Source: Malus domestica (taxonomy: Eukaryota > Streptophyta > Magnoliopsida > Rosales > Rosaceae). Taken from it: DNA of 64,000 bases. The notes below the pieces were generated by a model. The model was not told the DNA's origin. It saw nothing but the letters and a program-made list of their open reading frames with translations, and did not search any database. Shown piece by piece: positions 10,939 to 22,862 of this stretch. Each line of letters begins with the position of its first letter. Position 1 is the stretch's first letter. The position numbers were made by a program, and so were the translations under genes. The stretch spans positions 1,433,501 to 1,497,500 of the forward strand of contig NC_091668.1 in assembly GCF_042453785.1 (NCBI RefSeq). The letters are read 5' to 3'.

Positions 10939-13900
10939 ATGTCAAGTAAACGTGATCCAGCTTGGGAACATGGAGACCCAATAGACGGAAACAAACATGG
11001 CACAATTTGCAAATATTGTGGTCGGGTAATGAAGAGTGGCGGAGTGACACGACTGAAGTATCATCTTAGTGGATTAGATCCATCAAAAAATGTCCAACGA
11101 TGCGATAATGTCCCCCCAGAAGTGAAGGCATTCATCAGCACATTATTAAAAAATAAAAAACAGCAGAAGGAAAAGATGACACAAGGAATGGAAAATATTC
11201 GAGCTGAGCTACGGGGAGAAGTCTATGGCCAAGCGGTTGACAGTGATGATGATGACGATGAGGACGAATGTGATGATGACATGGGACCTGAAGAACGACG
11301 CAGTTTGAAACAAGCATTACGTGCCTCCAAACAGTCAGCATGGGAAAGAGAACACCTTCATAAAATTCCTAATAGGGGACATGGTTCCGGGACAAGTGGT
11401 GGTGCACAAATGAGACGGGGAGGCAGTCTTAGAGAATCACAACCAACACCACCAATAGCCCCAAGTTTATATAAGTCATCCAACGCACGTCAAAAGAGTG
11501 TTTGGAGTTATTTCAAGGGAGGTAATGTGAAGGAGGGAATGGGGCGTCTAATTAGCAAGTTCTTTATCTATGAAAATGTCCCTGCTGCGAAGGCTTCATC
11601 ACATCATTTCAAAAATATGGTAGTGGGATGTCAACAGGCCGGTGTTGGAGTACAACCTCCCACTCCCTATGAGATAAGAAACAAATATTTGGATATGGAG
11701 TATAAACACATTGGCGAGTATGTTAACAAGTTGAGGTCAAAGTGGGAAACTAATGGTTGCACAATCATGTGTGACGGATGGACCGGCCCGACCAGATTAT
11801 CTATCATCAACTTCATGGTATATTCCAAGGGCAAGACAATTTTTTTGAAGTCTGTTGATGCTTCAGACCATATAAAGAATTACAAATATATTTACAAATT
11901 ATTGAGGGATGTAATCATGGAGGTGGGAGAGCATAATGTTGTCCAAGTCGTGACCGACAACGGTTCTGCATTTGTCAAAGCTGGAAAAAAGTTAATGAAG
12001 CATCATAATGTGTTTTGGACATCATGTGCAGCACATTGTATTGATCTTATGTTTGAGGCAATGGGGAAGAGAGAGAATGTTGCTACTGTGGTCAAAAGAG
12101 CTAGAACGATCACTAATTATATTTACAATCACGGTTGGTTGTTGGCAAAGATGCGTGAATTTTGCAGAGGAGAAATTATTCGTCCAGCTACCACTCGATT
12201 CGCCACCAACTATATTGCATTAAACAGCCTACTCAAGAAGAAAGCAGGGTTGAAACAACTATTCACCAGTGATGATTGGGCCAACCACAATTTTAGCCGC
12301 TCAAATACAGGTCGTTTGGTGGAAAGTATAGTGCTTGATCATGCTTTTTGGAGTCAAACAGAACATGTGTGTCAAGTGTTTGAACCTCTTTACAAAGTTT
12401 TACGGATCGTTGACACAGAAGTGTATTCTACTATGGGGGCTGTATATGAGTTGATGCGTGTAGTGAAGGATGAATTGGAAAGAAAACATGGTGCAAGGTG
12501 GGTCGTAAAAATAATTGAAGACCGATGGTATAAAACATTATACCACGATTTGCATGCAGCAGGTATAAATTATGTCATAATTTGCAATTCATTTCTTTAG
12601 TTGCATAAGTATTATTTATCTTATTAGAGTATGTGTTTCTTTGAACAGCATATTATTTGAATCCCCGATACCAATACAGACCCGGTGTTGGAGATGATGG
12701 TACCCTTATACGTGTTGTACATAATGTATACTCTAAATTAGACCCTGCATCACCAGCAGTTGGCCAATTTGGAAATGAGGTACACAATTACTTAAATTAT
12801 AATAATTACTTTGTTGGATTAAACTAACACAATTTATTGTATTCAGCTAACATGGTTTAAAGATGCAAGAAGAACATTTGGAGAACCAACATCAGTTGCT
12901 GCTCGAACAAATATGTCTCCTAGTGAGTATAAACATATTTCACTATAAGTTTATAATAGAATTTGTTGGAGTTATTAGGCTTATCAACATTATTTTTCAT
13001 TGTAGCTGAATGGTGGATCATGTATGGGACCGATGCACCAACTGTGAGAAAGTTAGCAATAAAAGTATTATCACAAACAGCTTCCTCATCAGCTTGTGAA
13101 AGAAATTGGAGCACATTTGCACTCATCCATACAAAGCAAAGAAATAAGTTGGCTCATAGTAGCTTGGAAAAATTAGTTTATTGCTACTACAACATGAAGC
13201 TTCAAATTCGAGATAAGGAAGCAGAAATCGATCATGTCGACCGTGGTGACCCACTAGATGTGTTTGATATTGTTGGTGAAGATGATGATACGGAGGGTAA
13301 CCAACTTTTTCAATGGATTAGACCTCTTCATTTAGATGATGATGAAGGCAACCCAGCTCCCAGAGTTGCTGAAGAAGCACGTAATGAAGGGATAAATGTA
13401 GAAAGAGTATTAGAGGAGGAGGTGGGATCTAGCAGCGCTGACTCTTTCGAAGAACTTTTGCACCCAATGCCAAGCAACACTGGAATTCCACCTTTTTCCA
13501 ATCCTACACAACCACAACATCGTGCTGATACTAATGATAGCTCTAGTACAAGATCAGGAGACTCACCTACCACCGGAGGTGGGAATGATGAAGGAAATAG
13601 TGGAGCTGGAGGTAGTGGAGCTGGAGGTAGTGGTGGTGGATATGGAAACTATTATGGACCGCCACCTCCCGGATATATGAGCCCCTTCACTGGTGAGGCA
13701 AACTTCACGCATGCAACACAAGATGATGACCATGGCAGTAGGCGGGCAGGACCAGGAATTGGTGCCATAGGGAAGGACTATACTCGCAGAGAAAGAGGCA
13801 AAGGGATTTTGTCAAGTCAAGAAGATGACTCGTTATCTAGAACTTCAGACTCTTTTGGATTGGGAAGTAGTAACTATGGTTATACTCATAACCAACCATT

Positions 13901-14027
13901 TCCCTACCCTTCATATCCCATTCCTGTTGGGATGGAATCGAGCGACTCATGGAATCAATCACAGCCTCAATCTTCAAATGATTTTTCTTATGGACAACCT
14001 CAACCAATCTCGGATCCATATGGGTAG
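10939..14027 (+). CDS. hAT transposase with BED zinc finger
   Basis: Four exons (10939-12562, 12649-12779, 12847-12922, 13006-14027) join in frame to 950 codons and a stop. The start ATG follows an acceptor at about 10928. Domains in order: an N-terminal BED zinc finger (about residues 5-60, ICKYCGRVMKSGG then a His-containing helix), an acidic linker, a DUF659-type RNase H-like region (about 230-420, including MCDGWTGPTRLS and VVTDNGSAFVKAG), a central helical region, and the hAT C-terminal dimerisation block (SSSACERNWSTFALIHTKQRNKL region in exon 4). A long Gly/Ser/Pro-rich tail follows. It would cut and paste hAT ends in the nucleus. There is no frameshift or stop, so it may be active. 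Product length and splicing are inferred from frame continuity. Confidence 0.92.
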
Positions 14028-14532
14028 CATATTAACAATTACATGCAAAACTATTTTGGGGATTTATCATTTGATAACTACTCTTCACAATACACTCATT
14101 CTACACATAGAGATGATGAAGATATTGACAAATTTGAACCTCATAGGAACTCTATGTGGTACTAAAGTGTAAAATATTGTACTAATTCATTATATATAAA
14201 TGATTATGGTGTGTTTAGACTTCTTTCATTAATTACTACATATTTTCTACACTCATAATGTTTGTCAGATCGCTATATAATCAACTTGATAATGTTAAAT
14301 CCATCATGCAATGCATTTCCTTCCAATTTTTTGTGATAAACTAATAGATAATTGACTAAATAAACATCCTACAAAGTTTCAATACAAATTTCCAAGTTTT
14401 TCTTACAATTTCCGTGGTTTCCATGTAATTTTTATCGATATCGATATTTTACCGATATTTCCATCGATATTTCCGTGTTTTCGGACTACCGATATTTCCG
14501 ATATCACCGATATTTTCTTCCTTGAGGAGGAC

Positions 14533-15014
14533 AATGAGAGGAAATTTCGGAGAATAGAGAAAAGGAGAAGGGAAAAGTAGAAAAGGAGAAGAGAAGGGAT
14601 AAGGGGAAGGAAGCTTAGGAGGGTAGGCAGACGAAAAGAAGGAAATGCATAAAAATAAAAAATAAAAAAGGAAAGTTGACTTCATCATTATGTCTCCTAG
14701 CGGAAAGGAGCAATCACATTGTAAATTATATTTCGTATAATGAGAAATTAGTATTCCTACTCGAGGATATAGACACAACTTGTCGAATCTCGTTACTATA
14801 CAGCAAGTCTATAATTGCACAACAATTTGATTAACCACCTTAAGTTCATCCATATATGTACTAAGATTCAAGTTTTTCCAAACTTTCCTTATGAAACTAA
14901 CTGAACATTACAAGTGCCTCATTATTATGCGGTTCGATCAAGTTTTAATTTTTGTCTCATAACCACATTATCTTTAGGACAATAATCTTGTGGTTGAATA
15001 TAAAAACCTTCGAC
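14533..15014. other. Intergenic between two hAT-type insertions
   Basis: Purine-rich host tract (14533-14640) continuing the sequence left of the hAT element, followed by AT-rich DNA. No gene, RNA or bounded repeat is recognised. Confidence 0.5.
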
Positions 15015-15022
15015 ATGGTGAT

Positions 15023-15407
15023 CAATGGCGGAGCCAAGTTAAGGGCTGCCCTGGGCTGCAGCCCAGGTAGCTTGTGGTGAAAAATAAAATTTTACATGTA
15101 AATTAGATTGATTTTCGAATGTAGTCCACCAAATATTTAGTCGCTAATTCAAATTCTCTAGGTTTAACTATATAAAATTATATAATACACTTTGCAAACC
15201 ATCTCTTTTTCTTACATTATTTTTCTCATCGCTTCTTGTACATGTACAAATTTGGATTTGTTTAATTTTAACACGTTTTTGGCTCACCTTGTGAATTTTT
15301 TTAAGCTAACTGATACTATAAGAAATAGGGTATCAAGTTTCTTTATTTAAAAAGATTTAAAATTTTAAACTAGCCCACCCGGTAAAACATTACTAACTCC
15401 GCTATTG
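15023..15407. mobile_element. Non-autonomous hAT MITE
   Basis: A 385-bp element with the 8-bp target duplication atggtgat (15015-15022 and 15408-15415). Its terminal inverted repeats are caatggcggag on the left and caatagcggag as the reverse complement of the right end. There is no coding capacity. The ends differ from those of the 8132-14524 element, so a different hAT transposase probably moved it. Confidence 0.88.
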
Positions 15408-15548
15408 ATGGTGATATTGGAAACACTAGTTGGTGGGTTGATTGGTAGAAATGGTTCCAACAATTTAAAGATGAGAAATGAGTATTGAGCAATGATCAAA
15501 ATGTGTTGTACTTTATCAGAAAAGATCTTTGTGCAATCAAAAGTGCAT

Positions 15549-15838
15549 TTTATCACAAAAAGGTAACAACGATCAATATAATTGTTATTTATAAAATCAC
15601 ACATAAAATAAGAAGTAATCTTTTCTTTTTCTTTTCATCTCTGCCACTATGGGCCGACCATGACTTAAAGAAACGCTTTTTGGGTCAATGGATGGGAACG
15701 ACCCATTTTATAATTGTTTGTAAATTTTTCTGGAAGTAGATGGAAATGACCGAAGTACATATTTCCCCTGCTCACAGACATTTGCATTGCACCTAGCAAA
15801 AACCAGTTTTTTTGTTTGAACATCGATCCACATCAACG
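15549..15838 (+). repeat. Duplicated TNL 5' flank (upstream copy)
   Basis: From aatttttctggaag (about 15722) to cgatccacatcaa (15836) this repeats the DNA just upstream of the TNL start codon (16433-16549) with few changes. An outer piece (15549-15583) also matches 16402-16437. The copy breaks exactly where the TNL ATG would begin and continues instead into the SH3P2 fragment. Confidence 0.9.
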
Positions 15839-16405
15839 TTTAATTCAAGATAAAGAAAGGTAATCGCAACACGACGGCGGCGACGTGGCGGTCATTTAAC
15901 GGAAAATAACAGACAAATCAGCCTCCAGATCAAGTCTTGAAGCACAACTCTGAAAAATCGAGACTACCTACATCTGAGCTCCGACCAACCGCTGATGGAG
16001 GCAATCAGGAAGCTCAGAGATCAGGTCGCCAAGCAACAGCAGGTACTCTCTCTCTCTTGTTTGATTCCGAATTTGTATTTCTCAATGGAATTTTATATGA
16101 ACATAATCTGCGTTGATTGCGAGATACTGAGATTGCTTAATGAAATAATATTTATATAATTGTTCGTGTTGAATTGGATCGATTCGAATTCGAATAGAAT
16201 TTCACTATTTCTGAGCTGTGTTGGAGTGCAGTGTTGCCGAATTTCTGAAATTTTGAGCTAGGTGTTGCTAATTACTTATCCATTTTTGGATTTAATTGGA
16301 TGCTTAATTTTTACATTTTCGGAAAACTTCAAGCAAAAATGGTATATGATTTTTATCATAAAAAGAGTTAGTCGAAGCTTTATCGAGTTTGCTTTTGATT
16401 ATTTT
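15836..16405 (+). pseudogene. SH3P2: SH3P2 5' fragment (copy C): leader, exon 1, part of intron 1
   Basis: This matches the 5' leader, exon 1 and intron 1 of copies A and B, beginning at aacgtttaattcaag. Exon 1 is 15995-16042 and encodes [16 protein letters not shown], with Asp2 changed to Glu, followed by an intact GT donor. Similarity stops in intron 1 at gattatttt (about 16405). There the sequence passes directly into the TNL 5' flank. No later SH3P2 exons exist here. It is not a gene by itself, but it could act as a promoter, leader or alternative first exon for the TNL gene 140 bp downstream. Confidence 0.9.
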
Positions 16406-16547
16406 ATCATAAAAAGATGAGCAACGATCTATATAATTTTTCTGGAAGTTGATGGAAATGACCCAATTACATATTTCCCCTCCTCACAGACATTTGCATT
16501 GCACCTAGCAAACACCAGTTTTTTTGTTTGAACATCGATCCACATCA

Positions 16548-19500
16548 ATGGCTCTTGTGAGAACATCTCCAGGAACCTCCTCTGATTCCAACACTTTTCG
16601 GAGTTATTGCTACGACGTGTTCTTGAGCTTCAGAGGGGAAGAAACTCGCAAGACTTTTACCGACCACCTCTACACAGCCTTGAACAACGCAGGATTTCTT
16701 ACGTTCCGAGACGACGATGAACTTGAGAGAGGAGAATATATAAAGCCAGGACTGCAGAAAGCGATCCAGCAGTCACGAACTTCTGTTGTCGTGTTTTCGA
16801 AAGATTACGCGTCATCCAGTTGGTGTCTTGATGAGCTTGTGCTGATCCTTGAACGCAAGAGGACCACCTCGGACCATGTAGTTTTACCAGTCTTCTACGA
16901 TGTCGATCCGTCCCACGTGAGGAAGCAGACAGGAAGTGTTGGAAAAGCATTTGCTAGAAGCCAGAAAAATCAGTCGCCGGAAAAGGTGCAGGGATGGAGG
17001 AAGGCACTTGCAGAGATTGCAGACCTAGCAGGCATGGTCTTACAAAATCAAGCTGATGGGTAACTTTCATTATCTCCATTTCTCATCTCTTTCCTGGGTG
17101 AATTTGATGTATGATCCGTAGTGACCTAGATTTTTATATGTTTATTAATTCAATCTCAGTAGTGAATAATAATCTCAATTTAGGTCAACTTAAAGAAATC
17201 ACACTCAACTCAACTTAAGGATTAGTCATTTTCCATGTTAATCTACTGGTTTCAGTTGCTTAAATTTTTTTGAAAGCTGGTGTGGAAAAAAGTTAGGATT
17301 TGATATGTCATGTATTTGTCTATAGTTCGTATAAATTATGCGCACTATTCCTTTCTTTTTTTTCAATTTAATTTTGTCAGCAGTCCTTTTTTTTTTTTCT
17401 TATTTAAATAAAGGCAATCAACATATGTTTGAAGGGAATTTTAACGAAAAACCACATTTTTACACTAAAAAGTCAATCATGATACTATTCACTTTACCCT
17501 TTATTTTGTAATTATCTAATTTTCCCAATTCATTTTTTGTTTTGTTTGCAAATTCTTAGGTACGAGTCAACGTTTATCAAAAACATTATTAAAGTGATAG
17601 GAGACAAGTTAAGTCGCACGCCATTGAGTGTTGAACCAAAATTGATTGGAATTCAATCTCAAGCCGAACGCATCAATTTGTGGTTCCAAGATGGATCAAG
17701 TGATGTTGGTATATTTGTTGTGTATGGCATGTCTGGAATCGGGAAGACAACCATTGCAAAACATGTTTACAATTCAAACTTTGGAAGCTTTCAAGGAAGT
17801 AGTTTCATTGAAAATATCAAGGAAACAGCAGATCGACCAAATGGCTTAGTTCAAATACAAATGCAACTTCTTTGTGATATTTTGAACGGCAGAGAAGTGA
17901 AAATACACAGTGTTAGTGAGGGAATAATTAAGATTGAAAGGGCCATAAGCTCTAAAAGAGTTCTACTTGTTCTTGATGATGTTGACCATATGGACCAATT
18001 AGATGCAATCCTAAGGATGAAAGATCAGTTTTATCCTGGAAGTAAGATACTAATAACAACTAGGTGTGAAAGGTTGTTAAAGGCAGATCAAGTTACAGAG
18101 GTGCACAGAGTTCAAACTTTGGATGACAATGAATCATTAAAGCTTTTCAGTTGGCATGCTTTTGGCCAGGACCATCCCATAGAAGAATACATGGAGCACT
18201 CAAAACAGCTAGTGCAACATAGCGGCGGACTTCCATTAGCTCTAAAAGTTTTGGGTTCTTCTTTATCAGGAGGACGTATAGGTGTATGGGAAAGTGCATT
18301 GGAGAAGCTAAAAGTTATTCCTGATGGTGAAATCATGAGTAAACTAAGAATAAGCTATGAAAGTTTAAAAGATGACCATGACCGGAAATTATTCCTCCAC
18401 ATTGCTTGTTTCCTAATAGGAAGGAACAAAAGTTACATTGTTAGAATATTCGATGGATGTGATTTCTATACAATCATTGGCATTCAAAATCTCATTGATA
18501 GATGCTTGGTGACACTTGATGAATACGGCAAGGTGAACATGCATGACTTGATTCGTGCTATGGGAAGAGAAATTGTTCGCCAAGAATCAGAAGAGCCTGA
18601 GAAACGTAGTAGATTATGGCGCCATAAGGATTCTTTCCAAGTATTGAGGAAAAAGAATGTAAGAAACATGTCTTTTATGTCTATATATGTATTTCTTCTT
18701 GTGAAAATTACGCATATTAATGTCTCTATTGTTTCCTTTAGGGTACAAAAAAAATCCAAGGTCTTTTCCTGGATATGCGTAACCATCCTGCAAACAATCC
18801 AATAAACACAAATGAGATAGTCTTGGAAACCAATGCATTTGCAAGGATGCGCAATTTACAACTACTCCATCTTAGTCATGTACGATTGGATGGATGTTAT
18901 GTAGATTTCCCTACAGGATTAAGATGGTTGTGTTGGCTTGAATTTCCTTTGGATTCTATACCAATTGATTTTCCTTTGGAGAACGTAATTGTTCTTGAAA
19001 TGCAATACAGTAGCTTGAGACAAGTATACAAAGGAACAAAAGTATGTTACTCTATGCATTTCAATTCATTTTCCTTATTTTGTTAGTTTTTTATTTGTGG
19101 ACTAACTCCATGTGTTAAAATGAACTATTATGTTTTCTTTAATTCGATAACTAATTTCTTATGTTAGACACTTATTTCATTGTTCTTTTTTTTTTTCTTT
19201 TTTCTTTTTCCTTTGTTTCCACAGTTTCTTCCATCGTTGAAGATCCTTGACGTCAGCCATTCTCATGGCCTTAGTGAAACCATTGACTTCTCACTTTCCC
19301 CCAATCTAGAGGAACTGATTCTTGTAGATTGCACAAGCCTGAAGAATGTTCATGAATCCATTGGAAACCTGGAGAGACTCGTGTACTTGAATTTGAAGGA
19401 TTGCAAGAATCTTAGGATGCTTCCGAAGAACATGTGCATGCTTAAATCACTTGAAACACTCATTTTATCTGGTTGCTTAAATCTTGATGAGTTTCCAGTG

Positions 19501-19941
19501 GAGATGATGAAGAAGATGGAGTCTCTGAAAGTTCTTGAGACGGATGGAATTCCAATAGGTGAATTGTGGCCAAAAAGAAGTTCAACTATCTTGAGTTCTT
19601 TTCCGTGCTCTTTGGTAGAGTTAAGTCTGAAGGGGTGCAATCTTTCTGATGATGTCTTTTCTACGGATTTAAGTGCTCTATCCTACTTGCGAAGACTACA
19701 TTTGGATGCGAATCCAATTTGCAGTCTGCCAGTTTTCATCAAAGGTTTGAGGAGGATCGATGAACTCTCTTTCAAGGGTTGTGATAGGCTCGAATCGCTT
19801 GTGGGGTTGCCGGAAGTACACCAAAGGCTAAGTATAAAAGAATGCATATCATTAAAAAAAATAACTTTTCATTCCCCTGGGCCACATTATCTAACACGTG
19901 TATTTTGCGATGACAACCGGAATCTTGTTGAGTGTGAGTGA
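16548..19941 (+). CDS. TIR-NBS-LRR immune receptor, truncated by an in-frame TGA
   Basis: Exons 16548-17059, 17560-18658, 18742-19041 and 19225-19941 join in frame to 875 codons plus TGA. The chosen ATG gives MALVRTSPGTSS just before the TIR domain. TIR spans about residues 18-165 (YDVFLSFRGEETR; SSWCLDEL with Glu96 at the position of the NADase catalytic residue). NB-ARC begins near 172 with P-loop GMSGIGKTT (about 227), kinase-2 LLVLDDVD (about 306), GLPLALK (about 394) and MHDL (about 498). Leucine-rich repeats follow from about 560. Members of this family sense pathogen effectors and signal through TIR NADase activity. The TGA at 19939-19941 cuts off the post-LRR domain, whose exons remain open downstream. 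A GTGAGT donor overlapping the stop (19934) would not restore the frame with the next exon. Confidence 0.9.
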
Positions 19942-21094
19942 TATTACAAGTTAGAGCCTATTGATAGAGTTGATGTGGAAATGATCAAACTTTTGGGCTT
20001 GTGCAACTTGGAATCCATGCCAGCTGTTCGAATGCATCATCCACTCACAAACTGGGATCTAATAGAGGTCCCCGTCCAGGTGCGCCTCTTTTTCTCTCTC
20101 TCATAAGTCGTAAATATATAATGGGAAAGAAATGACTGAGTAATGTTGTGATGACTGTGGCAAATACATAGGGACTGTATCAACATGGTATATTCAGCAC
20201 CTTTTTTGTTGGGAATGAGGTTCCAGGCCTGTTCAGCTATAAAAGTACCAAGTCCTCGATATCTTTTATTGTCCCTTTACTACTTGCTAGTCACAGAATT
20301 CGAGGCTTGAACATCTTTGCTACCTATGCAAAGGAAAATTCAAATAATTATTCTACTAGACCTAATATTGGTCCAATAATGATCAAAGTGAGAAACAAGA
20401 GTAAGGGTCTGAAGTGGATCTATGACCCATTTTTCTATGGAATCCCAAGTGACGGAGAAGATATGATATGGTTGAGCCATTGGAAGATGGAGAATAAAAC
20501 AATATTACAATGTGGAGATGAAGTGGTGGTTTCGGTAATAACTGGACCACGTGACATGTTTTGGGTCAAGGAGTTTGGTGTCGAGCTTGTGCAAGAGCAC
20601 CAAGACAAGATGAGTACCCAACACAACACCAAATCTGATCCTAATTATCCATTTGTTATTGATGGAGATTTGAAGATGTTTGAGGACAGACCGGGAAAAT
20701 ACTTCCTTGGCAGTTATTTTATAGAAGAAATTGATGACATTGATATCCTCACCATGGACTCTGATGAAGAAGACACAAGTATGTTGTGTTGTTGTATTGC
20801 ATTGAATTATACTTCATCCAAACACTTCCAGGTGTGTCCGTATTCATTTCAAAAACGTTTCCAATAAATTTTATGTTATTTGTATGTTTTTCAGACAAAG
20901 AAGGGCAAGAGGATGAACCTGATTACACAATTGCAAAGACGAGGGCTGCTAGCAATAACTACAGCCTGAGAGGCTGGAAGGTGCGCCTCACAACTGTCGG
21001 CTTCTTTTTTGCGCTTGCTCTAGTAGGTTGGTCCTCATCTCCCAAAAAAAGAAGCGACAATCGTCCACAAGCCCACCATGAGTTTGTAATTTGA
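19942..21094 (+). pseudogene. Cut-off C-terminal (post-LRR) part of the TNL gene
   Basis: After the TGA the same frame stays open to 20079 (YYKLEPIDRVDVEMIKLLGL...). It continues through good splice sites in 20172-20778 and 20895-21094, ending QAHHEFVI and a stop. With the TGA read as sense the gene would have 1190 residues. The region matches the C-JID/post-LRR domain of TNLs and ends with a hydrophobic segment (LTTVGFFFALALVGW) that may be a membrane helix. Preservation of all phases suggests that the nonsense change is recent or that readthrough or another allele matters. Trp is the likely ancestral residue at the TGA, from family recall. Confidence 0.8.
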
Positions 21095-21728
21095 CTTCAA
21101 ATGTGCTTGCTCTAGTAGCTAAGCACTTTTAACCGCTTGAGATATAAAAGCCCATTGCAACTAGATACTAACTTCAAATGTGTTCAACGCCATCAAATAT
21201 AGCATAAAATACATCCAGCATTAGGTTCCAAGCCCACTATTGAAAATCATGTTCATCCACTCCACATCCAAAGCAGCAAACTAACTAGGATACCAGGTTG
21301 GGAGGATACAATCATTAACAATTTCAAAAGCTTTAAATGCAATCCGAATACATGGCAAGTAGGGGTAAGCATGTGAACAGAAAAATCAGTGAACATAATC
21401 AAATCCAATACGTCAATTTTGGCCTAGATTGAAATGAAAAAAACAAGGAAATGCTTTGTGTATCGATTTGTTTATGAAGGAAATAAAACCTATTTCATGG
21501 AAATAAAACCTGTGGTTACCTTTGTCTTCCTCTGCCATTTGTCTATCGATTTGTTTCTGAAAGTGTCTATTCTACAAGATACAACATGACAGGTCTTAGG
21601 TAGACCAAGTAACCGGCATGGAAATGCTTTCTGAAGCAAGAATCTGAACTCAAGAGTTTTGTGCCAGAGAGACTTCAGAAAAATGTAAAAAACAACATAG
21701 AATATGGGTAAGAATAAACATCGATTAG
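21095..21728. other. Intergenic with an inverted piece of SH3P2 flank
   Basis: AT-rich DNA after the TNL gene. Positions about 21356-21433 are the inverted copy of 21960-22045 (ggcaagtaggggtaagcatg against catgtttacccctacttgcc), so part of the SH3P2 upstream flank also exists here backwards. No gene is seen. Confidence 0.7.
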
Positions 21729-22862
21729 ACAATAATTCACTGTATAAATCGTTTTTTCAACTTTAAAGTGTGGCTTAAAAAGAAGCTTTAAACAAGTAGC
21801 AATAATTTCATATTGAAAAATAAAACCTATTTCATGGATATTACAAGAGCCATTATTTTGAAAAACACACCTTTTGGTTCTTCACTGCTTGACTTTTAAG
21901 AAGATCTTCGTCCTTGTGACGATTCAAATTCTTTAAAATATCTCTACGACGGAATAAACAAAACCAATCTAGGCCAAAATTGACTTGTTCGATTTGATTA
22001 TGTTCACTGATTTTTCTGTTCACATGTTTACCCCTACTTGCCATATAGTTTTGGGGTGTTAGTGCATAGTGCTCTTCTCTTTACACACCAGTTTCAATTT
22101 TATTCTTCGTAAATTAAGAGACCGTTTGATAATCATTTCGTTTTCAATTTAAAAAATATAAAAAACTAAATGAAGTTTTCAACTAGAATTTTCGCTTTTG
22201 GTTTTCAATTTTAATTTTTTTTAAAACAACTGAAAACTAAAAATAGTTACAAAAAGAATTTTTCATTTTTTTTTAATTTACAAAAAAGTAAAAACTGAAA
22301 ACTCTAAACTATAGACTAAAAATTAAAAAGTGAAATCGAAATGGGCTCTCAACAAAATTTAAAAAAGACTGGGCTGAATTACTGAATTCAAAGCAGGGCT
22401 TATTAACGTTACGAGGCCCAATGGATCTGGATAAATATTTTTCATTTTTTTTTAACAAACGATATTATTTATATAGGCTTAATTTTACAGTGGGCTAACA
22501 ATAATGTGGTTCAAATTTGCTTTTCGCAAGAATCGAACCTAAAACTTCTCACTTATAAATGGAGAGGAATACCATTAAACCGTAGTCCTGATAGGTTCGT
22601 TATTTTATTTTATATTTTAAGAAAAAAGAAAGAAAGCAATGAAAAGCTGTACATAAAATAAATACAAAAAGGAATGAAATGAAGAAGAGTGGGAGACTAA
22701 CGTTTAATTCAAGATAAAGAAAGAAAGGTGATCGCACCACGACGGCGGCGACGTGGCGGTCATTTAACGGAAAATAACAGACAAATCAGCCTCCAGATCA
22801 AATCTTGAAGCACAACTCTGAAAAATCGAGACTACCTACAGCTGAGCTCCGACCAACCGTTG

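Larger units (their letters stand above)
8132..14524 (+). mobile_element. Complete autonomous-looking hAT transposon
   Basis: A 6393-bp element bounded by the perfect 8-bp target duplication aggaggac (8124-8131 and 14525-14532). The termini are short imperfect inverted repeats: cacagtagaaaatatcg on the left and, as reverse complement, caaggaagaaaatatcg on the right. Both ends are packed with cgatat-type subterminal motifs (8140-8280 and 14430-14515), which hAT transposases commonly use as binding sites. It encodes an uninterrupted four-exon transposase. The leader holds a GA/GT-rich stretch (8640-9200), a 0.3-kb direct repeat and a minisatellite. Confidence 0.93.
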
